From contig OZ024744.1 of the NCBI GenBank assembly GCA_964016885.1, positions 63,846,962 to 63,910,961 on the forward strand: 64,000 bases of DNA, given 5' to 3'. The stretch comes from Eledone cirrhosa. Its lineage: Eukaryota; Mollusca; Cephalopoda; Octopoda; Eledonidae. The translations under genes were made by a program, and so were the position numbers. The notes below the pieces were generated by a model. It was not told the DNA's origin. It did not search any database and worked only from the letters and a program-made list of their open reading frames with translations. Position 1 is the first letter of the stretch; every line of letters begins with the position of its first letter. Positions 40,561 through 49,565 of this stretch are shown here, in pieces.

Positions 40561-41858
40561 CAAGACGTACTCGACAACAGAGGAGGACTATCCTCAGGAG
40601 AAAAATATGGAAACTAAAGGACCCCACAGCCAGTAATAAATTTAAAAGCATATTACTTGATGCTTTCGACAGTAAGGAAGAGCAATTAGAGTCGTACAAG
40701 ATAGAGGAACAGTGGGAATTCCTGAAAGCTAACCTGCTGAAGGCGGCAGATGAAGTCTGTGGCTGGAGCAGGCCTATAGGCAGGAGGAGAGTAACGTGGT
40801 GGTGGAACAGTAAGGTGGAGGAGTCAATTATGGCCAAAAAGCAGGCTTGGAAAGTATGGTGGGATGGGGGAAGTAGAGAAGACTATCAAGTGGCCAGGAG
40901 GGAAGCTAGGAGACAAGTGTACTTCGCAAGAAGGGAAGCAGAGGAAAGAAAGTTCAAGCATGTTCTACAACGCGAGGACCAAAAACGTGAGGTGTTCAGG
41001 ATTGCTAGGCAATGTGTCAAGGAAAACCGTGATATTGTCAGGGAGAAGTGTGTCCTTAATGATGATGGTGTACTTGCCATCACTGACGCTAAGAAGGTAG
41101 CTTGGAAGTGTCACTACGAAAGGCTACTAAATGAGGAGAATAAATGGGAGAAAGACAGTCTCCTCCACATCGACCCAATAGAGGGACCAGCAGTGTTAGT
41201 CGAAGGTAGTATAATAAGTAAGGCAATCAAAGATATGAAGATGGGTAAGGCGGCCGGGCCTTCGGAAATAGTTGCTGAAATGCTGAAAGCATCTGGAATG
41301 GTGGGACACACCATGGTCACCCGGATAGTAAACCAAGTCATACAGAATGGGGCCGTTCTGAAGGACTGGCGTAGCAGCATCATCATTAACTGCTACAAGG
41401 GTAAAGGAGATGCCCTAGATAGGGGTAATTATAGAGGCATTAAATTAATCGACCAGGTCATGAAGGTCAAAGAAAAAGTAATAACGCAACTAATCAGAGA
41501 ACGAATTGATCTAGATGAAATGCAGTTTGGGTTTGTGACAGGTAAAAGTACCACAGACGCTCTTTTCATTGTACGACAACTACAGGTGAAGTACCTAGCT
41601 AAAAGTAAACTCCTATACTTAGCTTTTGTTGACTTGGAGAAAGCCTTTGAAAGAGTCCCCCGCTCCATTATTTGGTGGGCACTTAGAAAACTAGGTGTTG
41701 ATGAATGGCTTGTGAGAGCTATACAAGCCATGTATAAAGAAACAGTCAGCAAGGTTAGAATTAACAACGAATATAGTGAAGAGTTTAGCGTAAAAGTTGG
41801 TGTTCATCAGGGCTCCGTTCTTAGCCCCCTACTATTTATTATTGCCTTCAGGCTATAA
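40476..41858 (+). pseudogene. LINE copy 2 reverse transcriptase segment (460 codons open)
   Basis: The longest open frame in the window. It begins at the end of the endonuclease (SQHRLIVSD, residues ~16-24). After a basic linker come reverse transcriptase motifs: KAAGPSEIVAEML (~256), NYRGIKLIDQVMK (~319), QFGFVTGKSTTDA (~350), motif A FVDLEKAFE (~383, with the catalytic Asp) and motif B GVHQGSVLSPLLF (~440). A single-base frameshift close to 41,850 ends this frame; motif C YADD is intact in the next frame at 41,897-41,908. Shorter frames on the opposite strand over this region are shadows. Confidence 0.9.
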
Positions 41859-42853
41859 CAGAGGAGATCAAGACCGGCTGCCCATGGGAAATTCTATATG
41901 CAGATGATCTAACGCTCATAGCTGAATCAATGGCTGAACTAGAGAAGAAATTCCAAACATGGAAGCATGGCCTAGAATCAAAAGGCCTTAAAGTTAACTT
42001 GTCTAAGACTAAAGTTCTAGTTTGTAGGAAGGAAAATAGGGCACCGGTCACATCTGGGAAATGGCCATGCTCAGTGTGTAGGAAAGGAGTAGGCAGAACC
42101 TCCATTTTATGTCCCAAATGCAAAGTATGGGTGCATAAAAGATGTAGTGGGATCACAGGTAAGCTAACTAAGAATATAAATTTTATATGTGGCCGGTGCT
42201 CTGGTGCAATAAGTAGCAGCAAGTGCCCACAGAATACTAGCTCATTCCATTGCACAGATGGTTCTATAGAAATAGTGGTCACCTTCCGTTACCTAGGTTA
42301 CAAAATCAGCAGTGGGGGATGGTGCTCTGAAAGTACAGTAGCTAGAGTCAGAAGGGGATGGAAAAAGTTCAGAGAGCTTATACCACTATTGGCCGCTAAA
42401 GGGTTCTCTCTAAAAATGAAAGGCAGGCTGTATGATGCCTGCATACGAACAGCAATGTTACATGGCAGTGAGACCTGGGCATTGTGTGGAGAGGATATAC
42501 GCAGACTGGAGAGGAACGAAGCTTGCATGCTCCGCTGGATGTGTAATAGTAATATACGTGAACGGCAAAGCATAAACGAACTAAGGGAGAAATTAGGAAT
42601 AAGAGGGATCAGATGTTGTTTACTCGAGAGAAGACTACGTTGGTATGGTCACATGATGCGCATGAAAGACGACAGCTGTATAAAAAAGTGCAGGGCGATA
42701 AAAATAGACGGTAACCACGGAGCAAGTAGACCCAGAAAAACCTGGGATGACTTGATAAATTCCGACCTCACACACTTACACCTCTCCAAGACAATGTCAC
42801 TGGACCGAGATCTTTGGCGCTACACAGTAATACAGAAGACCCGTCTTGCCTAA
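41857..42853 (+). pseudogene. LINE copy 2 YADD motif, PHD-like finger and C-terminal domain
   Basis: This frame opens just after the frameshift, reads LYADDLTLIAES and continues without a stop to 42,853. The first ATG inside it is at 41,930. Counting from that ATG, residues 47-90 form C-x2-C-x10-C-x2-C-x4-H-x2-C-x14-C-x2-C, the C4HC3 spacing of a PHD finger (42,068-42,199). The C-terminal region has FRYLGYKISSGG, LHGSETWALCGEDIRRLERN and RLRWYGHMMRMKDDSC, a block usual in this LINE group whose role is unclear. Confidence 0.88.
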
Positions 42854-43236
42854 GTACAAAGCGAAACCTACAGTCAGTAGGCACCTCTAACAAAATACAC
42901 CCCCGTCCCACTACCCCCCACCCCATCCACACCACCCCCTTAAATGTGAAGTTATGTTGGTACCACAACATCCAGGCCGAAACAAATGAGGTCGTGTAGG
43001 TGTCACGACAAAAAAACACAGTCCACGCTGTAATGTGGCCGTGTAGGTAACACGGTAAAAACCTCCCAGTCCCACACTGTAAACGTGGTTGGTGTTAGGA
43101 AGGGCATCCAGCCGTAGAAAACCCGCCAGACAGTCCTATACGAGCAGGGCAACAAATCTTGCCTCAAGTGGGAAAACTCCCGTCCAAACCCATGCAAGCG
43201 TGGAATATGGACGTTAAATGATGATGATGATGAAAT

Positions 43237-43400
43237 CCCTCCAAATTTTGATTATCTGAACATCATAGACAGTGTTTTTCATTAGAAATATGGTAATGAA
43301 AAGGTTTAAGTGTTTATAATTATCTAAAAACCTTCCATCATAATTTTGTTCTAGAACCTTTGTTATATTATGTTCTAAATACAAGTTGAATAATTCTTTG
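43237..43400. repeat. Dispersed ~200-bp repeat family
   Basis: AAATCCCTCCAAATTTTGAT, ACATCATAGACAGTG, CATTAGAAATATGGTAATGA and AACCTTCCATCATAATTTTG match the sequence blocks at 38.6-38.95 kb. It directly abuts the tail of LINE copy 2, so that LINE probably inserted into this repeat. Confidence 0.6.
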
Positions 43401-43584
43401 AGGGAAGATGAATATTGATTATATGGATCCCAGTACTTTCTCACAAGAATCTTTAATCACAATATATTTCAATGAAAGATAAAAGAAAATGTTATTCTAT
43501 GTAAAAATATACCATGTAAATACAATTTAATAGAAAAAAAAAAAAAAAAATTTAGATTGAGAAGAAAGAATGGAATGTAGAATA

Positions 43585-43756
43585 AGAAAATATAAAAAAG
43601 AAAACCAGAAAAGGAAGGGAATGACAAGGTCTCTAGTGTCACAGAAGAATGGGAGATGAGGTGGGTAGTAATTGGACTTGATCTCAGAATGTAGAAAGTC
43701 ATAAACTAAAGCATTTTGTCTGATGCTCTGCAGATACTGCCAATCCACTACCCATA
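43585..43756 (-). mobile_element. SINE head fragment, diverged
   Basis: The reverse complement reads GTGGATTGGCAGTATCTGCA, then AGCATCAGACAAAATGCTTT and ATTCTGAGATCAAGTCC, the tRNA-like head of the main SINE family. The usual body is replaced by unrelated pyrimidine-rich sequence. Confidence 0.65.
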
Positions 43757-43761
43757 TAATA

Positions 43762-43900
43762 CCAACTTAATAATGAGAAAGTTAGTTATATTATTAAATC
43801 TCTGTAAATCGATTATTTTCAAAATAATTTGAAAACCATAGTTAGTGTCTGTCATTAGATATACAGTAACAAAAGGATTAAATGACTTTCTGGATTTTTT
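43762..43900. repeat. Dispersed ~200-bp repeat family
   Basis: CAACTTAATAATGAGAAAGT, TATATTATTAAATCTCTGTA, GATTATTTTCAAAATAATTT and AACCATAGTTAGTGTCTGTC match the copy at 38.6 kb. Confidence 0.6.
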
Positions 43901-44573
43901 TTTTTTTTCATTAAATAACAAAGTTTGTTAAACTAAAGAAAAAATGTGATAAAACTGTACAATATAAATGGCAATAAGGAAATGAGAAAGAAGGAAGGAA
44001 AAGAAAAAATACATCAAACAACAAAAAAGGGATTGGGGAGGGAGTGACAGACTCTACACCCCAGACACATCTGTTGTGTAGACATACTGTTTGGCCTTGT
44101 ATTAATATTTATTGATAACACTAACAATCAGAGTAAAGAGGCAAATGGACACATACATGAAATGTTTATGTATGTTATATGTACATAGAATCTCATTGTG
44201 AGTACTTTGAGATGTGATCATATCAAAGCTAGTATTTGTGTGAAAACATTCCATGTGTTTTTGTATTGGTTAATTCTTCTTCATCAGCAGGCATTTACTT
44301 AGTAATGAGATACTGACACAAAGGAAGCAAATGTTCATATGTATTTGTATTGAGAACCATCACACACAGGCACCATATATCCTGGTCAAATATCAGCATG
44401 TTGACCATGGTTTACCATGGTTTTGGAAGGAGACCCACAGTTTATTCTCTCATGGAACAAATGTTTCCCACATAAAAACTTTGCTGGCAGACAATTCTGG
44501 ATGTCTAAGACAGTGTCTGGCAAGCTTACAGCTATCTCCACATACTGTCTTGTTAACTGAGTTATTTTGCATA
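43901..44573. other. No gene seen
   Basis: AT-rich, with a T run near 43,895-43,908 and purine-rich stretches. Frames of 60-90 codons here (for example 44,331-44,579) carry no recognisable domain. Confidence 0.45.
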
Positions 44574-44581
44574 TCTTAGAC

Positions 44582-44716
44582 CAGGTATGTGCAACATTTT
44601 TCTATCAGTGGGTTGCACAAAGTGGGCCACACTACTAAACAATTCAAGGCAATTTTGAAATTAGGTATGCCAAATGGGTTGCATGTGGCTTGCAGGCTGC
44701 AGTTTTCCCATGACTG
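44582..44716. mobile_element. 135-bp hAT-like MITE with 8-bp target-site duplication
   Basis: The ends CAGGTATGTGCAACATTTTT and GCAGGCTGCAGTTTTCCCAT...GACTG are weak inverted repeats starting CAG and ending CTG, with an internal GGGTTGCAC and GGGTTGCATG. Flanks are TCTTAGAC (44,574-44,581) and TCTTAGGC (44,717-44,724), matching at 7 of 8 bases, the length expected for hAT. Caution: the wider flanks (44,510-44,570 and 44,726-44,775) also resemble each other, so a larger duplication could explain the match. Confidence 0.5.
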
Positions 44717-44954
44717 TCTTAGGCAGGTCCTAGCAACTTTACAGCTGACTTCCCATGCTATCTTGTTAGTCAACTGAAGCCAAAAGCTAGGACATACTAA
44801 CTGTAAGCCACAACAACCCATTTTCCCCTTAGTTCTAATCACACAGCCTTCTGTCTACACAAAAAAACCATCAATATCATTATCCTCTATTACATATTTC
44901 CAATAGCATTGAATTGTCAAAACCTTATTTCCCAACTGGGAAGAAGAGTATTAA

Positions 44955-45200
44955 TAAATAATAATAATAGTAATAACAATTCTGATGATGATGGTGGTGG
45001 TTGTGGTAGTGGTGGTGGGGGTGATGGTGGCAGTAGTAGTGGTGGTAATGATGATAACGATGATAGTGGTGGTTGTGGTAGTGATGGTGGCAGTAGTAGT
45101 GGTGGTAATGATGATAACGATGATAGTGGTGGTTGTGATTGTGGTGGTGGTAGTGATGATGGTGGTGGTAGTAGTGGTGGTGATAATGGAGGGATGTTGT
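44955..45200. repeat. GGT/GAT trinucleotide repeat with a duplicated block
   Basis: Long GGTGGTNNTGATGAT-type repeat. A block containing AATGATGATAACGATGATAG appears twice (about 45,047 and 45,107), 60 bp apart. All frames here are low complexity (Gly/Asp, Val, Pro/Leu or Thr/Ile) and should not be annotated as genes. Confidence 0.9.
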
Positions 45201-45375
45201 GGTGGTGGAGATTGCGAATCCAATCCTCTAACCACTTAGCCACGTGTCTCAAATACAGTACATGTTGCTATTGCTATTTTATTACTCCAGAAGTCAGCTA
45301 TGTTTGAAGCGACATGAGGGAGTCTATGTAGCCACACAAATAAAGCCCAACTGATTTAATCCATTTGTTACTGTA

Positions 45376-45415
45376 CAGTAGTCCCCCGGTATTTGCAGGA
45401 GTTATGCTCTTAGAG
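45376..45415. mobile_element. Possible pogo/Tigger-like MITE terminus
   Basis: ACAGTAGTCCCCCGGTATTT followed by GCAGGAGTTATGCTCTTAGA resembles the well-known terminal sequence of Tigger/pogo MITEs. The opposite end was not located; only this end is claimed. Confidence 0.35.
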
Positions 45416-45424
45416 CACTGTGAA

Positions 45425-45560
45425 GTGCCAGCACTACCACTTCACATAGTGTACTGGGTACATTTTATCATGGCACTACCACTACCACTTTACAGTGTGT
45501 ACTGGATGCATTTTATCGTGGCACCAACACTACCTCTTTACAGAGTGTACTGGGTATATT
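45425..45560 (-). repeat. 48-bp repeats of RTE 3' UTR, expanded and isolated
   Basis: Three units 48 bp apart (starting around 45,441, 45,489 and 45,537), each with TTTACAG(T/A)GTGTACTGG-like sequence and TTTTATCGTGGCACCA. They match the reverse complement of the 48-bp modules in the LINE 3' UTRs, but no other LINE sequence accompanies them. Confidence 0.7.
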
Positions 45561-45759
45561 TAATTGTATTTGGTAAACAATAGCATTGTTGTTTACAGGT
45601 TTCCAGTAGGTCAGTCATAGGTCCACTGCATTTCTCACAGAAAGAGTGACAAAAGAACAACTGAGCAACCTGAGGAGAACAAATACCAACCACAAGATAT
45701 TTTAATTTTAACTTTGTTGATTCCAACTTGCCTTAAAGTACCCTTGGCTTTATGATACA

Positions 45760-45880
45760 AAATTGTTCCTTTTAAAAGTGTTTTAACACTTATATTAAAA
45801 CCATTTATCATAATTTTATGCAGGAACTTTTTTTTAAAAGTAATGCTCTGAACAACAGCTTAACAACAACAAAGAAAATA
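45760..45880. repeat. Dispersed ~200-bp repeat family, left part
   Basis: CATTTATCATAATTTTATGC and AGGAACTTTTTTTT followed by CAACAGCTTAACAACAAC align with the family. The following SINE (45,892) splits this copy; the rest resumes at about 46,080. Confidence 0.5.
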
Positions 45881-45891
45881 GATTATATTAC

Positions 45892-46069
45892 ATTGACAGT
45901 ATCGGTAGAGGGTCCGACGTCATGCTTTGACGCATAGAGTTACGGCCCTTTCCATTCTGAGTTCAAATCCCGCCGAGGTCAACTTTGCCTTTCATCCTTA
46001 CGGGGTCGATAAAATAAAGTACCAGTAATGTACTGGGTAATTGCTGGCCTTGTGCCTAAAGTAGAAACA
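45892..46069 (+). mobile_element. tRNA-derived SINE with 10-bp target-site duplication
   Basis: ATTGACAGTATCGGTAGAGG, GAGTTCAAATCCCGCCGAGG, GGGTCGATAAAATAAAGTAC and GCCTAAAGTAGAAACA. It is flanked by ATTATATTAC at 45,882-45,891 and 46,070-46,079. Short 3' subtype. Confidence 0.9.
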
Positions 46070-46079
46070 ATTATATTAC

Positions 46080-46168
46080 TAAATTCTTCCATATTCTTGA
46101 TTATATTTTCAAAGTTAATTGAAATATATAGGTAATATATTTCATTCAGTTTTCTTTCTAATAAATAG
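46080..46168. repeat. Dispersed ~200-bp repeat family, right part
   Basis: TAAATTCTTCCATATTCTTG and ATTATATTTTCAAAGTTAAT resume the family sequence after the SINE, supporting SINE insertion into a pre-existing repeat. Confidence 0.5.
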
Positions 46169-46661
46169 TTTATCACTCTACATGGCTGAATACAATAAAT
46201 GTAATCTGAGTCTTTTGAATATTAATAATAATATTCGATTTGTTTGCAATTATGCAAACAGCCTCTTCAAAGCCATGTCAGTAGAATGACCCCGTCATTC
46301 TTGCTCTTGTGTTGGCATGTAAACAGAACTGCAGACACTAATGTTTCTGGGTGATTACCCTTCATCAGTACAGTATACTGCTTACCTGCCAACTGTCAGA
46401 GCCAGTGAAAATATATGATATTTTCTAAAATATACAGATTGGCCTGATTTGCATATTGGACCAAGGAAACAATGTTTCTATTGGTCTATCCATTGCTGAT
46501 GCTTTACGAGATATAAATTGCCAAATGATACACACATGTGGAAGATATAATTTCTCTCAAATTGATTTCCCAATTGAGTCTTGATATTTTTGTGTTTCTA
46601 CAAAAAAAAAAAAATTTAGTTACTTTTCTCAGCAATCCTTATTGTTTTTATTTACATTCAG
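46169..46661. other. Putative intron sequence, no gene seen
   Basis: Unique-looking AT-rich DNA upstream of a candidate exon. No repeat family recognised. Confidence 0.4.
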
Positions 46662-46700
46662 TTTGATTACGCAGAATATGTGTCAGAGGAAGAGAATCAA
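46662..46700 (+). other. Candidate internal exon of an unidentified host gene (39 bp, phase 0-0)
   Basis: TTGTTTTTATTTACATTCAG is a strong acceptor with a T-rich tract. The 13 open codons read FDYAEYVSEEENQ and the donor GTAAGTATAA is a perfect consensus. An acidic short exon such as this is common in alternatively spliced cytoplasmic or linker regions. It has the same strand and phase as 30,195-30,272. I do not recognise the protein, and no further convincing exon was found to its right. Confidence 0.45.
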
Positions 46701-46883
46701 GTAAGTATAAACATTTTCTAGATTTATGGAAGATACTGAAGTATTAAGTACACAAAATACTGAACTAATAATATGTCTATATAACTATGTATATATATTT
46801 TATCCTACTTTACCTTTTGTGCATACTTTCTCTTTTTGGCTAATATGTTGAGCTTTGTTTCAATCTCACTTCTTCCCAGTTGC

Positions 46884-47051
46884 AGCACATTGGCTTGTGA
46901 CAAATTTAATTTATATGTAAATGGTCGAAAAACCAATTGTCCTGTTTTGTATCCATTTGTTACTTTCCTGTGTGTACTGGAGCTAGTGTTATCAACCTTA
47001 AATTACCAAACCCACAATGACCTCCCTTTTCAAATTAATATATACACACAC

Positions 47052-47095
<44 letters not shown>

Positions 47096-47350
47096 TAATT
47101 TGAAAAGGGACCAATATGGCTAAGAATATACAAATGAGTAAAAAAGGAAGGGCAAAAACAATGGAAAAACGGACGAAACACAGAATAATCCCTCATCAGT
47201 CAATCATTGGAGGTCATTGTGGGTTTGGTAATTTAAGGTTGATAACACTAACTCCAGTGCACACGGGAAAGTAACAAATGGATACAAAACAGGACAATTG
47301 GTTTTTCGACCATTTACATATAAATTAAATTTGTCACAAGCCAATGTGCT
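46884..47350. repeat. Long inverted repeat, 142-bp arms around a TA/TG core
   Basis: The left arm 46,884-47,025 (starts AGCACATTGGCTTGTGACAA) and right arm 47,209-47,350 (ends TTGTCACAAGCCAATGTGCT) are near-identical reverse complements. An inner stem pairs CTTTTCAAATTAATATATA (about 47,026) with TATATATTAATTTGAAAAGG (about 47,090), around (TG)n. The arms are interrupted on one side by about 100 bp of extra sequence (47,111-47,208). This suggests a recently formed inverted duplication or foldback transposon. Short frames here are not genes. Confidence 0.9.
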
Positions 47351-47360
47351 ATATATATAC

Positions 47361-47597
47361 AATGATATTAAATAAATGGAAACTATATTTATAAAACCAT
47401 ATTTATTTTATTATATATATTTCAAGGGCAACCAAGACAACATTGGTACGCTTTCATCAGATAAAATACAAAGTTTGTTTTATAAATAGAGACATACCCA
47501 TGAAAATCATACCTTAAGGTATGATTTTGCCCTTGAAATATATATAATAAAATAAATATGGTTTTATAAATATAGTTTTCATTTATTTAATATCATT
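47361..47597. repeat. Second inverted repeat, 70-bp arms, with a 26-bp perfect palindrome
   Basis: Arms 47,361-47,430 (begins AATGATATTAAATAAATGGA) and 47,528-47,597 (ends ATTTATTTAATATCATT) pair almost perfectly. Just inside the right arm, 47,503-47,528 is a perfect palindrome centred on ACCTTAAGGT. It follows the previous inverted repeat with a gap of about 10 bp. Confidence 0.9.
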
Positions 47598-48140
47598 GAA
47601 TATTTACTCCAGTAACTTGTTGAGTGCTCTAAATCAGTTATAAGCATTTATATTTGTCGGACTTCCAACAAATTAAATACCACTTCTACTTATATATATA
47701 TATATATATATATTGTTATACTTGGGGAGGGTCATATTTGTGTAATATTGCCAGAATTAATAACAGAACACACTCACTGTTTGGTTGGTTTTCGCTTCTC
47801 GCTTCTGTGTCTTTTATATCGGTAATCTAACTTACTCGGTCCTCAATGTTGCCATTGACTGACCGACGGTCAAAAATAATACAGATACAATATAGACACA
47901 AACACATATATATAGTTTATCATAAATCTTTCGTTGCACATCTGCAAGATCGTCAGTGGTTCTATTGTTTCCTCCTGTTGAATTGTATGGCTACGCCATT
48001 TTTATTCAGTCTATCTATATATTTATTTATTTATTTATTTGCTAGTTTGTTTATTTTATTTTGTCTTCTTTGCGCATGCGTTTGCGTGTGTGCATAGTGT
48101 TTTATATATATATATATATATTAAATGACTGAATCACATT
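47598..48140. other. No gene seen; TA microsatellites
   Basis: (TA)n at about 47,692-47,713 and 48,104-48,121, (ATTT)n at about 48,020-48,060. The 83-codon frame at 47,846-48,097 is low complexity at its end and has no recognised domain. Confidence 0.45.
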
Positions 48141-48149
48141 TATCTAGTA

Positions 48150-48349
48150 AAATAGCAGATAACTTTCAGCTAAATATTGTGTCATTTTAAGATCTGAGTT
48201 TACATCCTGTCAATATTAACATTTCCTTTCATCCTTCCAGGGCCAGTAAAATCAGTATTTGAATACCAGTGATATACTGGTGGTATATGTAATAAACTGT
48301 ACCTATTCCTCTTAAATTATGTAGTCCCTTGCTTCAGTTAGAAATCAAT
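48150..48349 (+). mobile_element. Old, diverged SINE copy
   Basis: GATCTGAGTTTACATCCTGT, TTTCCTTTCATCCTTCCAGG, CCAGTGATATACTGG and CCCTTGCTTCAGTTAGAAAT retain the family order with many substitutions. A younger 5'-truncated SINE inserted at its 3' end. Confidence 0.55.
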
Positions 48350-48365
48350 ATTATTTCTAATTAGT

Positions 48366-48483
48366 TTGGTCAGAGTTCAAATCCCACCGAGGTTAACTTT
48401 ACCTTTCATCCTTACGGGGTCGATAAAATAAAGTACCAGTAATACACTGGGATAATTGCTAGCCTTGTACAAAAGTAGAAACA
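48366..48483 (+). mobile_element. 5'-truncated SINE with 16-bp target-site duplication
   Basis: It begins inside the tRNA-like head at TTGGTCAGAGTTCAAATCCC and runs through GGGTCGATAAAATAAAGTAC to GTAGAAACA. It is flanked by ATTATTTCTAATTAGT at 48,350-48,365 and 48,484-48,499. This shows that truncation happened during insertion, not by later deletion. Confidence 0.92.
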
Positions 48484-48595
48484 ATTATTTCTAATTAGTA
48501 TTTGAAATAATTAAGTTTTTAAGTATCTTTCATTGACAAATTTAGACTTGAGTGAAGTACACATTGTATATATATTTATAAATATGTATACTAGA

Positions 48596-48866
48596 CATGC
48601 ATCATAGTGGTTAAGGTGTTAGACTTATCATCGTAATGTCACGGGTTCAATTCTTGGACAAGGTAGCACATCGTGTTCTTGAGCATATCACTTCACTTCT
48701 TGTTGATCCAGTCTACTCAAAATGAGTATCAGTAACAGTGGCGATTAAACCTGCAATGGACTGGTATCCAGGTTTCTTGTACTATCAGTTGATTAATGCC
48801 AATGAAACCGGGATAGGCTCTTGATGAGCCTCCAGGTTTTGGACAGATTTTATCATTTAACCTTCT
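48596..48866 (+). mobile_element. Second tRNA-derived SINE family
   Basis: A-box-like TAGTGGTTAAGGTGTTAGAC and B-box-like CACGGGTTCAATTC lie in the head. The body has GTTCTTGAGCATATCACTTC, CAGTGGCGATTAAACCTGC, AATGGACTGGTATCC and CCAATGAAACCGGGATAGGC. The sequence is unlike the main SINE and resembles a SINE family widespread in molluscs, from memory. It reaches the minus-strand LINE fragment that follows. Confidence 0.75.
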
Positions 48867-48869
48867 TCT

Positions 48870-49565
48870 TCCCCCACTTATTCCTGAGAGGGTCGTGGGG
48901 GCAGAGTCCTCAAACATTCCTTCCAGCGGGTCCTGTCAGAAGAAACCACCTCCAACTGATTTGGCTGGGTCCCCGAGCTGAGACCAGCCAAGCTCATGGA
49001 TCTTATCCAACCATCTTGCTTGGAGACAACCCCTGGTTCTCCTGTTGGTTGGTTTTGCCCATAAAATCTGTCCAGGGATTCTTTCCTGAGGCATTCTAAA
49101 CATATGCCCATAGTATCGGAGCTGTGATGTCTCAATTTGGAGAGGTAGAGGCTCTATTGAGTAATGTTACTCCAAAGACCCTTCAGAGGAACCCCATTTC
49201 GGCCGCTTGTATTTGCAATTGTATTCCTTCAGTCACTACCGAAGATACATTACCATAGGTAAGGGTTGGTATGAATGCCGAATTGAAAACATTGAGTTTG
49301 GCATTTACACCCACCCCCCTTCTTCTGGTTACTGAATGCTGAAGTTGACGCATTATTGCACCAGCTCCTGCAATTCTTGCGCTTAATTTAGCCTCCTGTC
49401 TTCCATCATTCGTGAACACGGCCCCAAGATACTTGAACTTCTCCACCTGCTTCAGTGGAACCCCATTTACATGTAGAGTGTACTATGAAGGCTTCCTTGA
49501 GAGGATGAGCGTCTCAGTCTTTGCAGCACTGATCTTTATTTTGTCTGCCGGACACAGCCGAAACA
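48870..49565 (-). pseudogene. C-terminal fragment of a second LINE family (reverse transcriptase-type polyprotein)
   Basis: Read on the minus strand: CPADKIKISAAKTETLILSR (about 49,547-49,488), EKFKYLGAVFTNDGRQE (about 49,443), MRQLQHSVTRRRGVG, PTLTYGN and QIQAAEMGFL (about 49,190), then in other frames QLRYYGHMFRMPQERIPGQI and DRTRWKECLRTLPPRPSQ (about 48,880). These are the thumb and C-terminal blocks common to many animal non-LTR elements. They differ in sequence from the RTE copies here. Several frameshifts; 5' truncated, with no reverse transcriptase catalytic core present. Confidence 0.8.

Larger units (their letters stand above)
39590..43232 (+). mobile_element. RTE-like LINE copy 2, near full length but inactive
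   Basis: One polyprotein order is readable across frames: apurinic-type endonuclease, reverse transcriptase, PHD-like finger, C-terminal domain, then a 3' UTR with 48-bp repeats (42,985-43,090), GGAAGGGCATCCAGCCG and an ATGATG tail at about 43,216-43,232. This architecture, with a single ORF, motifs such as GNYRGI, GFVTGKSTTDA and GVHQGSVLSP, and a trinucleotide tail, is typical of the RTE clade. Upstream, 38,985-39,590 is CT-rich with two partly similar blocks (AAACCCTCTCG at about 38,997 and 39,489) and may be the 5' UTR. Frameshifts and nonsense codons rule out activity. Confidence 0.9.

Noticed and set aside
40448..41767. Minus-strand ORFs of 65-129 codons over the RTE reverse transcriptase
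   Set aside because: They are antisense shadows of the plus-strand polyprotein with no recognisable domains.
44909..45307. Gly/Asp, Pro/Leu and Thr/Ile-rich ORFs of 84-132 codons
   Set aside because: All frames of a GGT/GAT repeat are open; codon content is purely repeat-driven.
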